NCBI GenBank assembly: GCA_013398295.1
Contig: VZSF01003273.1
Span: 348,290 to 412,289, forward strand
Origin: Chionis minor
Lineage: Eukaryota; Chordata; Aves; Charadriiformes; Chionididae
Length of the DNA stretch: 64,000 nt
Direction of reading: 5' to 3'
Positions 13,890-35,130 of the stretch are shown here, piece after piece. The notes beneath the pieces were generated by a model. That model was given only the letters and a program-made list of their open reading frames with translations. It was not told the DNA's origin and did not search any database. A program made the position numbers and the translations under genes. The first letter of the stretch is position 1. The number at the start of each line of letters is the position of its first letter.

Positions 13890-16232
13890 ATAACTCTTTT
13901 GAAACAATGCTTTATTATGCTACAAGGCACATGATGCAGCAGAGAATCCAACATCAAAGGACTACAGTATTTTAACAAAATAGTTGACAAACTATTAAGT
14001 TCTGCTACTGTGAAGTCACCAAGTTAAAACCATGAGCTTTGCTTTCACACCTGGGAATGAGCCTCGTATCACAAACTAAGATCTGTTTCTAGGAATGTGC
14101 CAAATCCATCCACCAAGAGAGTCCTATTTTCAATAATTCCCTTCTTACAGCTTTACAGTAAAATAGTGTTTGAGCCTACTGATGCTAATCAGCTTCTCCC
14201 TTACAAATTCCTTTTATTTTGTTCAGAATCATTAAAGCTCATGTGTTAGTTATCTAAGGCCTTTTATTACAGCTTTACTTTTATCTGATTCCAGATACTG
14301 GTCAATGATACATTCATGTACTTTTAATCAAAGATTTATTTAAACCAAGCCATGTAAAAAGAGACCAAAACATGTTTTTAAAAGGTTTGACTTAATTTAA
14401 TATGAGCTAATTTGAATAGTTTTTTAATGTAACAACTATCATTGTCAGATGCTAAATATATGCAATTTAGAGATAGAAAGAGAGTAAGTGCTTGAAGGAG
14501 TGCACAAGCGGTGTAACCTACTAGACTGGAAAATCAGAAAGCACTATTTTACTATCAGAAAAAACAGAATTTAGAGGTCCTTCAATTTACTTCATTTGCA
14601 CTTATACTTCTCTTCCTCTTTTTTCTTTAAGAGAAGGTGCACAGCCATCCACTACTTAACTTTTGCTGTTAAACATAACAGTAATACTCACAGCACATCA
14701 GGAATTATGCAGTGCTTCCATAAACAGAATAAAATGCTTCAAGTATTTAGCTTTAAATGACTTGAAACTATAATATAGTTCCAGAACCACACATACCCTT
14801 CCCTTGTATATTCCTCTGCTCAGGAAATCACAGAGACATATAAAATGCGTCCATTAAACCTTTAACTTGCTTCATTTACTTCCCTTGAAATGCTCAAAAT
14901 TATTATAATTTAATATTTTTGTATTTAAAATTTAAGCAATTAGATTTTACACTGTATTTTTTAGATCACTAATTAATTCAAAATATACTAGTACAATTTG
15001 TAATTAAAACATGGCAACCAATTTAAACTAGAAATGCTACTCAGCAGCTGTAGGGAATACCTCGCCCAGTGGAAGTTACAGGGAGAGCGGATAAGCAAAG
15101 CGCTGCCGAAACCAAAAATGAGCCAGGACACCAACAGATCTCAGGCTTTTAAGGCATCTACAGTCGGGTTTTGTGTTTAGATTGAACAGTGTCATTTTTT
15201 AAAGGGATTTGCTTGTTTATGCCTAGTTGCTTGTATTTTGTAGGAAGCTCTTCCGGGAGTTCACTCCGAATTTCTGAAACACTCCTGTTTAGCAAACTAA
15301 GTAGCTTGTCTCAGAACTTGATGAAACAGTATTTAAGCAGTAAAAAAGAGGAGGTGCCTATCGGCATTCACGAGAGAAGTTCAACTACTAAAAAGGTCAA
15401 AGTAGTTGAATAAAGTTTACATAAAATAAGCAGAACAGAAACAACCTAGAAGCTAGTACCACCCCAAAACCAAATTCCATTGTCTTCTTACTTTTATCTG
15501 ACTGGAAAAGCCTTCTTTTAAAAACCTCATAAAAAGCTGCAACTGCTAAACTTAATGTACGAGTAGACTATTTACATTATTTCACAGTTTAGAAAATAGT
15601 TGGTGTTGTCTTAACAACATATTTAAATAACCAGAAAAGGACATTTTGTCTTTGTACAAAGTATATTAATTAGATCAACTACTTCTTGTGTTATCTTAGA
15701 TTGTTTCAGTTTCAGCATGAGTGGGTAAAAAAATCCCGAAAACATACTATCCTTCTTTTAAGGAGTTTAAGAGTTTAGACGGGCATCACATTATGAATAG
15801 ATGTTACAATGCACTATAATAGGAGTTTTTAATAAATGTTAATAATTTCTAGATCTACTGCTATCAGCCACTGCCTTGCTCTAAAAAAGTATTTTCAATG
15901 TTGTTTTATAACAATAAAATTTTGATAATAAGTGTTTCCAAAGGGAATCGTTCACATGTCTGGACTAATCTCTGAGCACAGATATACCTAGACATCCTCT
16001 AAACTACAGAGGAAGCAGCATCAAAGTTAAAATCTGAAGATGAAATTGGAGAAAGCACTGGATTACAGAGTAGGAGGAAAAAGGAAGTAAATAATACTTG
16101 TAGAAAACTATTATGAGTTTTATGCGTATTACAGTTTAAAATTAATAGAGATGAATAGAATAGAAAAAATCTACATATCAGATTATAGCAATGATTTGGA
16201 CAGAGATAGGTGAAAACAGTTATGCTTAGTTA

Positions 16233-16469
<237 letters not shown>

Positions 16470-19400
16470 CTAACCAACCATACGCAATTTCGCTAAACGA
16501 GAATCTCTTAGAAGTCTTGAATAACACAAATTATAGCAGCAAAGATGGCCTGCCTCTGGAAATGCAAGCCTTACACTGCGTGAGTGAGATACAAGCACTA
16601 CCTACTATTAATGACTATACATGTTTTAAAAGCAACAAGACTTGTAAGTTGACTGCTGACTAAAATTAACAAAAATTCAAGGAATCTGAAACACAAGCAT
16701 TTATTCTACGTAGCACATGTTTCGAAGAAAAATGCTAACTAACCAATGATCAAGAGTGCCTAACGTGAGTCGTAAAAGAACAGAAAATCTGATACATTGG
16801 TACATTCTGTATTCTCCAGATGTGAAAATTATGTTTAAAAATACGGAGTCAAACTAATTAAGTTTGTCACATATGGCAATCTTGAAAAGATTAAACCAGA
16901 AGCAGTTAAGAAGAATTTCCAGACTTCCTGTAGATGGTCAGTCAGAATGCGTTTTCGTAACTGCCTGGTAATGGATCCGACACGGAACATCAAGCTTCAG
17001 GAAAATGGCAAACATCATGAAGCTTATTTCCAAATAACCAACAACTTAAAACAGATGCAATGAGACTAAGAACGTAGCCAAGGTGATGGCATAAAGTTTT
17101 GCCAAACAAGCAGTTTACCGTATCAGAAGTTAACACCATTTGGAACAAGGTTCTTATGAATCAATAAACTATAAAAACCAAGTTAGCTTTTTGAAATGTC
17201 ATTTTACAGTTGTTCGCATTTCTTTCTGCCCTTCAGATCACGTGCAAAAAGTTAAAATACTACTACTGTTTAACTAACAAATCATAAGTATAGTACTTCT
17301 GACTCTTAGCTTACTTCCAGTCTTAACCCCGAGCCTCCTTATCATCACTGCTTTAGATAACGTGGGCAGAATGGAACCCGTCCCACTGAAGCACAAGTCT
17401 TTCATTAGATTATTTTGAAAACATTATTATATAGGTAGCCCATCATTCTGTAAACAGTAAATAAACACAGAACGTAGCGAACTACTGTTTTGCCGTCTGA
17501 CACCTGGAATAACATTCAAACAACACAATTTGGGGAAATAATTTTCTTAGCCATTTTAGTTTTGCAGACAGTTTCACATTTGTCTGAATCAACAGCGCTG
17601 TCAATGACGCAATCACCATTATTCCTGATGGACACAACAGTTTTAAAACTGTAATCAATGTGAGAATTAATCCCTTAGTCTACCCTGCTTTTATTTTATT
17701 AGGCAGATGTTCCAGTCGTAGCAGATTCTCCTCTTCCAGCTAGCTGCATCATCTGAACAACATACAACAGGGTAGTAAGTACTCCAGCCTTTGCAAGGCA
17801 AGTTTAATTCTCCCTCTGGGGTAGCTAGAGGCCTCTCTCTGGAGAGCTTCTGACCAGATTCTATACAGGACAAAAGAGTGATGACCAGAAATCAACTCAG
17901 TAAAGGTTCCCCGATTGTCCTTAACAGATCATGAGTTCGGACAGCGAGGGGGGAGCACATAGGTTACATCTGCATCTACTTTTTTGGAAAAAAATAGAGC
18001 ACGACTAAGCAGAAAGTGAGAAAAATTAAGAGAGTAATAGAGAGGTGAAAAGAGATGAAGACAGCAGCACGTTTTCGATCCATCAGAACACATCAGCTCT
18101 ATAAAAAGAGAAAGGAGGAACTGAAGAAGAAAAATATAAGGCTTTGGAACTGTTATTATTGGCAATTAATGATTTTTTCCCCCCAAATCATGAAAATGCT
18201 GTTTCACATGTGTACACACACCAACGGCTATGAATGAAACCAAGAGGGAAAAGAACTAGCATAACAAAAGTACGGAAGAAGTGATTCACATCAAATAATC
18301 CAACCCAATTCAGCCACCTCCTCCTACTTTTTAACTGTGCCAACACATCAGCTCTAACTCCAATCTTCTTCAAATAAAGTTAGTCCCAAAAGTAAGATAC
18401 ACCAAGAAGGCCAAACCTTCTTAACTCAGTTTCTGCTCCTAAATACACAGAACTCCAGAGAACATATTTATTTAGCCCGTGATGCCAAGACCTGGTAGAG
18501 CTTAAAGTCGAGATTTCCAAAGAAAAGCCTAGAATGTACAAATACAAATGAAGTTTATTTGTACTTCAGCACCTAAAGTGAAAACCCCAGCCCAGCTCTT
18601 TTCATGCATATAATGCTTTTACCCTTTAATAATTACTATGTATTACTTGAAAGATAACTATTTTATCATTTTATACAAGAGGGAAATTACAGAAAGTAAG
18701 GGTAAATGGACGAGATTATTATAGGTAGTTATCTCCTGTGCTGAGACCACTGTACAGCTCACGTACTTAAGCAGGTTATATGCTGTGACACCTGGGAGCC
18801 AAAAAGGAAAAAAATTTAAGATATACTCCCACTGTAGATTTTGTAATGAAAATACAAAATGCCACACAATCACTGGCATCTTATTTGTAAAGAAAAAGCC
18901 TAACTCAGTAAAATGCACAAAAAAGCTTACAAACTACCTGGACATGATGCTACAACATGGATCAAATTGAAACATCAATACTTAACCTATCATAGCTCCA
19001 TAAAATAACAGTTTTCTTACAGGATTTTTTTTTAAAGTTGTGTCTCCTTAACTGTTTCATAGAAACAGGAAATCATAGAAGCCATTGGACTTTGCTGTAT
19101 GCCCCGAATTAGCAAGAGCTTCCTTGTTCCTCTGGTTTGTCTGACACTGAAAAATGCATTAGGGCTTTAGAGTTCAAGATTTTCTTTGACTTATAATTAA
19201 CTTTTTTAAACACCACCACCAGTAGAAGCTTCTGCTGTTTGCAGACTTATAAACTTCTGAGCTAACTGTAGTTTACTCTTCATTTATCTACATAAAACAT
19301 AAAACTTTATTACCGTTGCTGAGGCCACACGTATCAATTTTGACTGAAAGCACCATCTTCAGGGTAGAGAGATGATATAGTCCCATCTTCCTGCCAGTTC

Positions 19401-20468
19401 AGGCCTTATCTCACTCCTGAGACAGCCAACACAGACAGCCAACCTTTTCTGTGAATGGGACACTTACTCCACTAGGAACTAGAGTGGGACAAGGAGCTAC
19501 ATTTAACACGAGCCCAGCCCCATGGCGAAATGGCCAACGACTTCCTCACCGCCAGTTTGGGCGAGATGCGGCTGGCACCCACCAGGTAAAAGGCTCCACA
19601 TCCCATTACCAGTCCCTCGAGCTACACAGTCTCATAAGCATAGACAAAATATAAATAGACTTTGTGAACTGAAAACAGAGCTCTAAATTCTTCAAAAAGC
19701 ACCTGTGAAGAAACTAGGCTGTGGCTGCCATTTTGGATTTGATCCAGCTGAGTAGCAAGTCCCTGTGGCAGCTTTCAAAGCTCTTAAAAGTTTTTCTTTC
19801 CCATTCCAAGAGCCCAGAATGTTTCCAAACAGGTTTCAAGAATTGAATATTAAGCTATAAAAGCAGCTTCAGGTACTCGTTCTATGAAAGAGCGAATCCA
19901 AAATGACGGCTCCAAGCCGGTCTGATAGAACATTTCAGCTTTCCCAGCGCCTGGTATCAAACCACAAGCCCCAGACCTACATGGAAGGCTGCAAAGAAGA
20001 CGCCGATTCAAAACCCGGCCCCCAGCAAGGTCTTCATCGCCATTCTGCCGGAATGACAGAGTGAAAGGGAAGAAGAACGCTCTCCTCCACTCAAGACGTC
20101 TTGAGCTACTGCTTAAAATACGACAGGCCAGAAAGAAATCTGGAGCACTGGTTAATTTTTGATGACAGAGTTTTATTGTTTGGAGCATACCAGTTTGCAC
20201 CCATAAGAAAACAGAACAAAGGAAGTTTTGTTCACACTAAGGATAACTAATAGTTTCCAACCACAGAAAATGGTTTTCACATGGTGAGAAAAAAAAAAAA
20301 GTCAAATGTACACCAAACTCAAAATTGAGTTCAAAACTCAACGCTTAAACTTCTATGCAACTATATAGAAGGAAACTGTATATTAAAACACTCCCACAGA
20401 ACACAGGGAAGATATCAGGAGGGTGACTTTTTAATATACTGATACATGTTTTAAATACGATATAGATA

Positions 20469-20487
20469 TCATGACATGATGTCATGA
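20469..20487. repeat. Perfect 8-bp inverted repeat with a 3-nt spacer
   Basis: TCATGACA, then TGA, then TGTCATGA. The arms are exact reverse complements, so the stretch forms either a small hairpin or a dyad binding site. It sits deep in a BCAS3 intron, away from exons. A single dyad of this size can occur by chance. Confidence 0.7.
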
Positions 20488-22919
20488 CAATAAGCAATTG
20501 ACAGGTAACGCCACAAAATACTGTTTGATATAATCATATTGGGTTAAAGACTACTGCCTGTCGTCTCGCTACTGAGAGAATAAGGAAGGACTGCAAGTAA
20601 AAGGACAGATTTTATCACTTTAGTTTAGAAATTCAAACAGTTTGCTTTTTCATTCAAAACAAATCTCTGTAATTACCTAGAGATTATAAGAATTTAGATG
20701 CTCAAAGAATGTTACAGATGTCTACTCTAGTGACTGAATTAAATATGAAATTGCACCTAGCACTTAAAATTATGATGACACTAATTGATTTTTTTTTAAA
20801 AAAAAAAAGGAAGCTTAGAAATGGTTTTGGTTACAGTTTCCCCAATGCTCTCACTTTATTTGTCATATGTTTTGAGGAGTTTTAGCATGATCAGGCTGCA
20901 GGCTGCCAAGACAATTCTAATTTGCGGGACAGTTCTGCATTGTTTTTAATCACTTCTACACAAAGACAAGACTGACACAAACAATACTGGAAGCAGGTAG
21001 AATACAGGGACTAACACCCTTCACAAGTCTTCATTTTAGCTTTGACCCCTTTCAAGGAGAACTACACGAAACACTGTTTGGACTCTTCTGGATTCTTACT
21101 ACAGCCTTTTCAAAAGTTGTTGCACGTGCCTTTTTTTCCAACTGGTATAGGGTATGATAGGAATAAAAATAATCTTCCAACAGTTCTGTAGACACTTACG
21201 GAGTGTAAAACCAGAAAATTTCGTATGTACTGCAGGCATCTGCAGTGTGAAGAACCAAAGCCCCAGAAAACTATTTGCATAGATGTTTTGCAAAGTCCTT
21301 CAACATTTTTGAGGGTTACTAGGTCAGGTCATTACTACATTTTCCGAGCGGCTAATACAAGCCTTAACAGCGGTACCCTCTATCAGGAGGTGGTCTGGAC
21401 AGAGGAAGGATTGCAGCGTACTACGCGATAAGCCACTAGACCTTTTCCCAGCAATAAAAGGGAAGAATTACAAAGGGACTAAGATGACTACATCGAAACC
21501 CCAGCAGACAGTGCTTTTGATGAACAGATGAGAAAACAAAATGGAACCGGCATGTCTGATATACACCCATCTACGCATACGCACACACCGCCCCCCATCT
21601 GCTGTACAACCACAGTTTTAACTTAAAATCATAGTATTATTGACAGCAGCATTTAAAGAAATTTAAGGTCTACCAGTGGAGAAAAGGCAGTGCATGATGC
21701 CATCCTTGTCCAACAAGTCCTCTGCATTCCACAGGTCTCCACACGGAAGTCACCTACCATATGGGCTGAGGCATCCCATCAGTCTGCGGCAGCATCATTA
21801 TACCACAGCCTTTAAGTATTTCTCACTAAATATACAGTTGTGCTTGTTATTAAAAGGTCCCTTTGGTAATTCCTACCTTATTCAACTCAAGCTTCATCAT
21901 TCTTTTTTAATTGTAATATGAACCATTAAATTAAGATGATTTTTCTTCTGAAGCTTCCAGCATATAATGAAAAAGAAAAAAGTTATCTGCCACAAAACCA
22001 GCCAACATGCATTTCCCTGAACAGGAACATCGAGAACAGATACTTGGAAACCACATTAGGCAGAAACCAATTCCAGTCGTATTTGAAACATGAAACTGGG
22101 AGCAAGGGAAAAACAAATTCCAGATAAAACAGAAAACTACGCTGCACAATTATCAAATAGGAACTTCTCGTCGTACTTTTGTATATTCCCAGATTTCTCC
22201 CCACTTAGCGAGGCATATTTTAAGAACACTTTTAACCTTCCCACCCTCATTTCAAAACAGAGATCAAAGAAAAGCCGTTTGGATGGACACCTTCCGCTTC
22301 TTATGCAATACAGATTTAGACACCGCACTTCAAAACCCCAGCCGTTACTTCAGCACCCAACAGTCCAAACATCACTCCAGCCCTTTGAAGCAGCCCTAAT
22401 GGTATCTTCCATTTGCAAGTCACACTTCTGTAGTCAAAGATCTTACTCCAAGGAGATGTTAATGTGAAACCACTCAGACTGCGGAGAGACACGCGCTCCT
22501 GGAGGCAGACTGCGAAGGTGTTCCGAAGTCAATGTAACACCATTACGGAGAGTGTCAGCTTAGAAGCTGTCATAAACACTTCATAATCACTCAGACACAA
22601 ACTGAACTGCCTGCAACACATTACTTTATTAAGTGCTGAATAGAGGCTCAATTGTACGAATAAAAAAGCACAATGCCACAGATAACAGCCTCACCCAGCA
22701 GATTTTCACATAAATGTCAAATTGTTGCTTTTTCAGATTGAAAGGTTTTTAAGCTAGAGAGATCCGGTTTTTTTCTTAACTGGAATGATGTTGCTTAATT
22801 ACAAGCAAGTTGCTTAAATACTCGGCAAGATCAGGAAGGAAAGTTTGTATAATGCCAAAGGACACAAAAAAGTGGCGTCAAATAAACGCTAAATATTTAA
22901 GTCAGTCACATAAGTGCCT

Positions 22920-22971
22920 GAGACTTTATTTCTCAGACTAAGACTGCTGAGATTTTATTTCTCAGACTAAG
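22920..22971. repeat. Near-tandem duplication, period 29 bp
   Basis: A 23-nt unit starting GAGACTTTATTTCTCAGACT occurs at 22920-22942 and again at 22949-22971, where the only difference is C to T in the fifth position. Six unrelated bases separate the copies. Confidence 0.85.
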
Positions 22972-25115
22972 TAAGCAAAAAACAAGATGGAGAAAGAACA
23001 ACATGGGGGAAAAAAACCAGGTTATGTTACCTCCAAATCTGTTGGATATACAAAGCCTGCTCTAAAAAGATATTTAAAATTGACGTTCAAGACTATCGAT
23101 CTGAGAAACTCTCCAGAAACTCTTCAAGACCATCTTACTAACAAAGGAACCATTCCAACACTGACGTTGCACTAACACAGACAGATTGCACAGGTTAAAG
23201 CTGTACCTGTCTGGATACAGTCTCAAAATTGCACAGAAGATACAAATGAAGGGCTGACAAAGTGATGCAATAACTCTACGGTTGACCTTCTTAAGATAGA
23301 TGGTAAAATATTTCCACATTTGGCATTTCTGCTATTTCACCGTGCTTCCCCCCACCCATTAAAAATACCTCTGCATAAAAATGAATGACACTAAGAGAAA
23401 CCAACCTGGAATTTTATCTTTCTTCTTTTTCCTAATATTAAATGCTATCAAAATTACAAAGAAGCAAAATACACTGGGGAAAAAAGACAACCTGTCTGTA
23501 TTGTCCTACCAAATAAGAAGGTGACATCAGGTTTTCTGTGGCCTAACTTGTGGTTAATTCAGACATGAGAAGGGAAAGGGGAAAAAAAAAAAAAGGAAAA
23601 AGAAAAAACACCCAACCTACCCACAAACCCAAAGAAAACCCCTCTTTTCCGTTAGGAAACATGGATAAACCACCACCTTGTACTACCTGCCTGACAGTAC
23701 CAGTATAAGGCCAGATAAACAAGGTAGTTTAACTCGTCATTTGTTAGTAACCTACATCAAATTATTTCGTGTTTACTGTAGAGCACCGTGGGGTTAGAGT
23801 TTAAATGCAGACAGTTAATGCAGAACAGGTTACACCAGGCTAATCTGTTCACATACCAAAGAACTGAGACTCTCTTCTGCCAGTCTTGCTTTCCTTATAG
23901 GTGTGAAATCCCATCCCACAACGCGTTTCTCAAGGGCATTGATACGGATAGCTCTGACAGAGACGCTCGCTCAGACAGACAAAATCACTCAGGAGGGACG
24001 CACAGAACTCCCCCCTACCCACAGAGCAAGGGCATGTTACATACACAAAGAATGAAAAAACCCAATCTTTGCTAGACACAAAGCTCTTCTCATCAGCGCG
24101 GCCAGGAGAAGTCCCCACCCAACGTGCTTCCACGCGTTTCTCAGAAAACACACACTCGTTTGGACAAGAACATTTCAGCAGGGTCAAGTAAACTGTTTTA
24201 TAAAAATTCTTTAGCTTAAGCCTATGTGAGTACTCGCAGGATCTTAACTAATTGATGAACTTGTGCTAGAACGCCCAGTACTGCTGCAGCTGGATTTCCT
24301 CTCTTAGCCCAGTATCTTACTGACACCTAATGTTTGTTTGCTGTAATACACTTCGAAGAACAAAGCAAAGCCTTTCTGAACCATCTTAATAATCTGATTT
24401 GTACACTGTAATGAAACTGATCAGTCTTCAAAACAGTGTACAAAACTAATTATATACTCTAAACCCATTCTTGGTATTCAAGGTAGTAACTAGGGCAGAT
24501 TTAAAAAAAAAAAAAAAGCCACACGCACAATCCAAAGATGTTTTGCTCCATTAAAAATAAAGCCATGAAAATTAGAATTAGACATAGTTTCTCAGGACAT
24601 ACAAGCAGCTAGAATTTCCTATGTTTTGGTTAAAGTGTTCCTAAATTTTAGTTAAAAGTTACTAAATACTGACAGTTAGTGAAGTATATTAGATTTTACT
24701 CCATTTCTATTAAACCTTCCTTCAAATGCAAAAGCTCCACATTTTTTTTTCTTCCTCATCTCCAGCTAACAACATGCAATCAAGAGGGGGGAAAAGCCAG
24801 CAGCTGTCCCACACTCCAGTGAAACTCAATTTAACTTAACTTTTGGTGTACAAGTTAACATTATTTTCTATGATACTAAGCTACAGGTATGTAAACACAT
24901 GTCCTACATAGGTAACCAAAAAATTATAAAAAAAATATACACACTTCTAAAAAAAAAAAAAAACACCACCAAACCAAAACCAGTGTTTTTTACAGAGAGA
25001 AAGAACTCCATCCTCTCTACATTATTTTGAAGGACAAGGTGTTATGAGCTCTTTTTTTTTTAAAGTTAAGAATTTTATGACCTACTGTATTAAACTTTAT
25101 TCTGTCGTTTCAAGA

Positions 25116-25139
25116 AATTTGGGGGAAATTCCCCAAATT
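25116..25139. repeat. Perfect 9-bp inverted repeat with a 6-nt loop
   Basis: The left arm is AATTTGGGG and the right arm CCCCAAATT, with GAAATT between them. It lies in a BCAS3 intron, about 530 bp downstream of the donor of coding exon 4 in transcription order. It would form a hairpin in the pre-mRNA. No partner motif is visible. Confidence 0.7.
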
Positions 25140-25634
25140 AAGACCATGTGCTCATAAACCACTCAAACACAAACTGCAGGGTGTGTGTATGACAGGATGA
25201 AATCAAACCCATATGCACACATAGACTTTAATAAAATTAAAATTGCAAATCATGTACATGACAAACATGCGATTGTAAAATACAATTAATACTGTCATAC
25301 TTGCATTCCTGGGACAAACAAATTCTTTTCATATTTTTCCACCCTTATTCCTTTCTGTAGATTAAAAAAATCTCCGTCCTTTCTGGGATACAAACTACTC
25401 CATAATGTCAAACTCTACTCCCAATTCAACTCTGAAAATTTACTAAACAGAAATAATTTGTAAAAAGTCCTCAAATCTGAAGGTATATGAATTCAAGTGT
25501 TTGATCTATGCTCAGTATTAATCTTAAGCATGTTACATACAAACCACACGACACTGATGGTAAATGTTGGCTCTTTCCATTTCAATAGGAAAAATTAAAA
25601 CTAAAATATTAAAGTAATAACACGTTACAAACTA

Positions 25635-29771
<4,137 letters not shown>

Positions 29772-29826
29772 CTGTGGCACAACATCTTGAAGAAACGTAA
29801 CGACGCTTTCCATGTATGACTGTTCC
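29772..29826 (-). CDS. BCAS3: BCAS3 coding exon 2 (internal, 55 nt)
   Basis: On the minus strand the acceptor is TTTTCAAG before 29826 and the donor is GTACGT at 29771-29766. The first base completes a Thr codon (AC+G) split with the start exon. It then reads EQSYMESVVTFLQDVVPQ, identical to the human segment as far as I can recall it. There is a second AG six bases inside the exon (GGAACAG), but using it would break the frame and remove conserved Glu-Gln. It covers residues 24-42. Confidence 0.96.
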
Positions 29827-33794
<3,968 letters not shown>

Positions 33795-34020
33795 NNNNNN
33801 NNNNNNNNNNNNNNNNNNNNNNNNNNNNNNNNNNNNNNNNNNNNNNNNNNNNNNNNNNNNNNNNNNNNNNNNNNNNNNNNNNNNNNNNNNNNNNNNNNNN
33901 NNNNNNNNNNNNNNNNNNNNNNNNNNNNNNNNNNNNNNNNNNNNNNNNNNNNNNNNNNNNNNNNNNNNNNNNNNNNNNNNNNNNNNNNNNNNNNNNNNNN
34001 NNNNNNNNNNNNNNNNNNNN
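33795..34020. other. Assembly gap of 226 N in the BCAS3 CpG island
   Basis: An unbroken run of N is flanked on both sides by very GC-rich, CpG-rich sequence. Gaps at GC-rich promoters are typical of short-read bird assemblies. The true length of the missing DNA is unknown. BCAS3 exon 1 and its transcription start may lie inside it. Confidence 0.95.
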
Positions 34021-34260
34021 AGGGGGCGGAGCCGCCGGGCGGGGCGTCACGTGAGGCGGGGCGTGGTCGCTCTGCGCGCGGCTGCGCGCCGTGACGCAGC
34101 GGCGGGGCGGGAGGTCGCGGCGGCCGGGCGGGAGCGGGAGCGGGACCCCGCGGGGTGACGCGCTGCTGCGTCACCGCTTTCGTCAGACGGGCGCTTCGCA
34201 GCCGGTCGGGGCCCTCGCGGGGGGCTGGTTTGGGAACCCCGACACCTCAGTGTCGTTTTC
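34021..34260 (-). promoter_or_regulatory. BCAS3: BCAS3 CpG-island promoter (upstream half)
   Basis: This is dense CpG sequence with several GC boxes: GGGGGCGGA at 34022-34030, GGGCGGGGC at 34037-34045 and GGCGGGGCGG at 34101-34110. A palindromic E-box, GTCACGTGA, lies at 34046-34054 and matches the USF/TFEB (CLEAR) consensus over nine bases. GTGACGC occurs at 34091-34097 and again at 34155-34161, and its inverse GCGTCAC follows at 34168-34174, giving CRE/ATF-like sites. I see no TATA box. The direction is inferred from the BCAS3 exons below. The island may also fire in the other direction, but no plus-strand exon is visible. Confidence 0.7.
34155..34174. promoter_or_regulatory. Inverted CRE/ATF-like pair
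   Basis: GTGACGC, six spacer bases and GCGTCAC form a perfect 7-bp inverted repeat. TGACGC is a CRE-like half site. A third copy lies 64 bp away at 34091. Binding is inferred from the motif only. Confidence 0.5.
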
Positions 34261-34675
34261 CCAATGAGGTCACCCCGGGCGGGAAGGGTGAAAAAACAGG
34301 GATGGGAAAAACAAGGAAACCCGGGGCTTGGAATGGAAGCGGATGTCATGGAGAGAGAGCGGTAATTAACAGCGGTAACACTAACGAACCAGGAATGACC
34401 CAATGCCAGTATAAGACACCCGAGGATTCCGCTCGACCCGTCCCATCCGCAGGCAGCGGGGCAAGGAGTTCTCGGGATGGCCGCCGTCCCAGGGGAGAAA
34501 AACTCTGGCAGCAACACCTAGAAACCCACGGAGCGGAGCGGGATGGGGCGGAAACGCCGTCACAAGTTCAAACACCAGAGTCTTCGGAAAGTGCCGTTTT
34601 CCCAAGCGTTGGAAGCGACCTCACCGAAAATCAAAGATTCCTGAAGGAGAAATCAGCCCTGCGTCGCTCAAACCA

Positions 34676-35080
34676 GGAGGCGGGGGTTGGAAGGGATCGT
34701 CGGAGACGGCCCGGTCCAGCCCCTGCCAGAGCGGGGGCACCTGGAGCGGGTTGGACGGGATCACATCCAGGCGGGATAAGCAAAAAAAATCTCGCCAGAG
34801 TGGGAGACTCCACAGCCCGTCTGGGCAGCCTCTTCCCGTGCTCCGCCACCCTCAAGGAGATTTTTCCTTACGTCAAGATGGAATTTCCTGTGCTCCGGTT
34901 TGTGCCCGTTGCCCCTTTGGGTGCCACCGGAGCCCGGCCCCATCCCTGTGACACTCGCCCTGTGGATACTCACCAGCCCTGGCGAGATCCCCTCGGCTCT
35001 GCTCCGTCTCCGGGCGGAACAGCCCCGGCGCTCTCAGCCTTCCCTCCTCCCAGAGATGCTCCGTTCTCGCGGCAAGTTGC
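34676..35080 (-). mobile_element. CR1 LINE fragment, 5'-truncated 3' end
   Basis: Plus-strand motifs follow, in order, the reverse complement of a CR1 3' end: GGTTGGAAGGGATC, CAGAGCGGGGGCACCTGGAG, CACATCCAGGCGGG, GGGCAGCCTCTTCCCGTGCT, TTTGTGCCCGTTGCCCCTT, then GGCGAGATCCCCTC and CTCTCAGCCTTCCCTCCT. The element's sense strand is therefore the minus strand. Its broken frame still encodes a Gly-Asn-Gly-His-Lys...His-Arg-Lys-Phe-His stretch typical of the end of CR1 ORF2. The usual 8-bp 3' repeats (ATTCTATG type) are not visible, so the very end is lost or diverged. CR1 is the main LINE of birds and reptiles, and it is the best single clue to the host. Confidence 0.92.
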
Positions 35081-35112
35081 CCCACTGGAGAATTGTCCTC
35101 TGGGGGGAAAAG

Positions 35113-35130
35113 AAAACAAAACAAAACAAA
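35113..35130. repeat. (AAAAC)n short repeat
   Basis: About three and a half AAAAC units occur on the plus strand just past the CR1 fragment, followed by an A9 run from 35137. Confidence 0.8.

Noticed and set aside
19850..20200. 116-codon minus-strand frame in a BCAS3 intron
   Set aside because: No resemblance to BCAS3 or other proteins, no acceptor/donor pair in phase.
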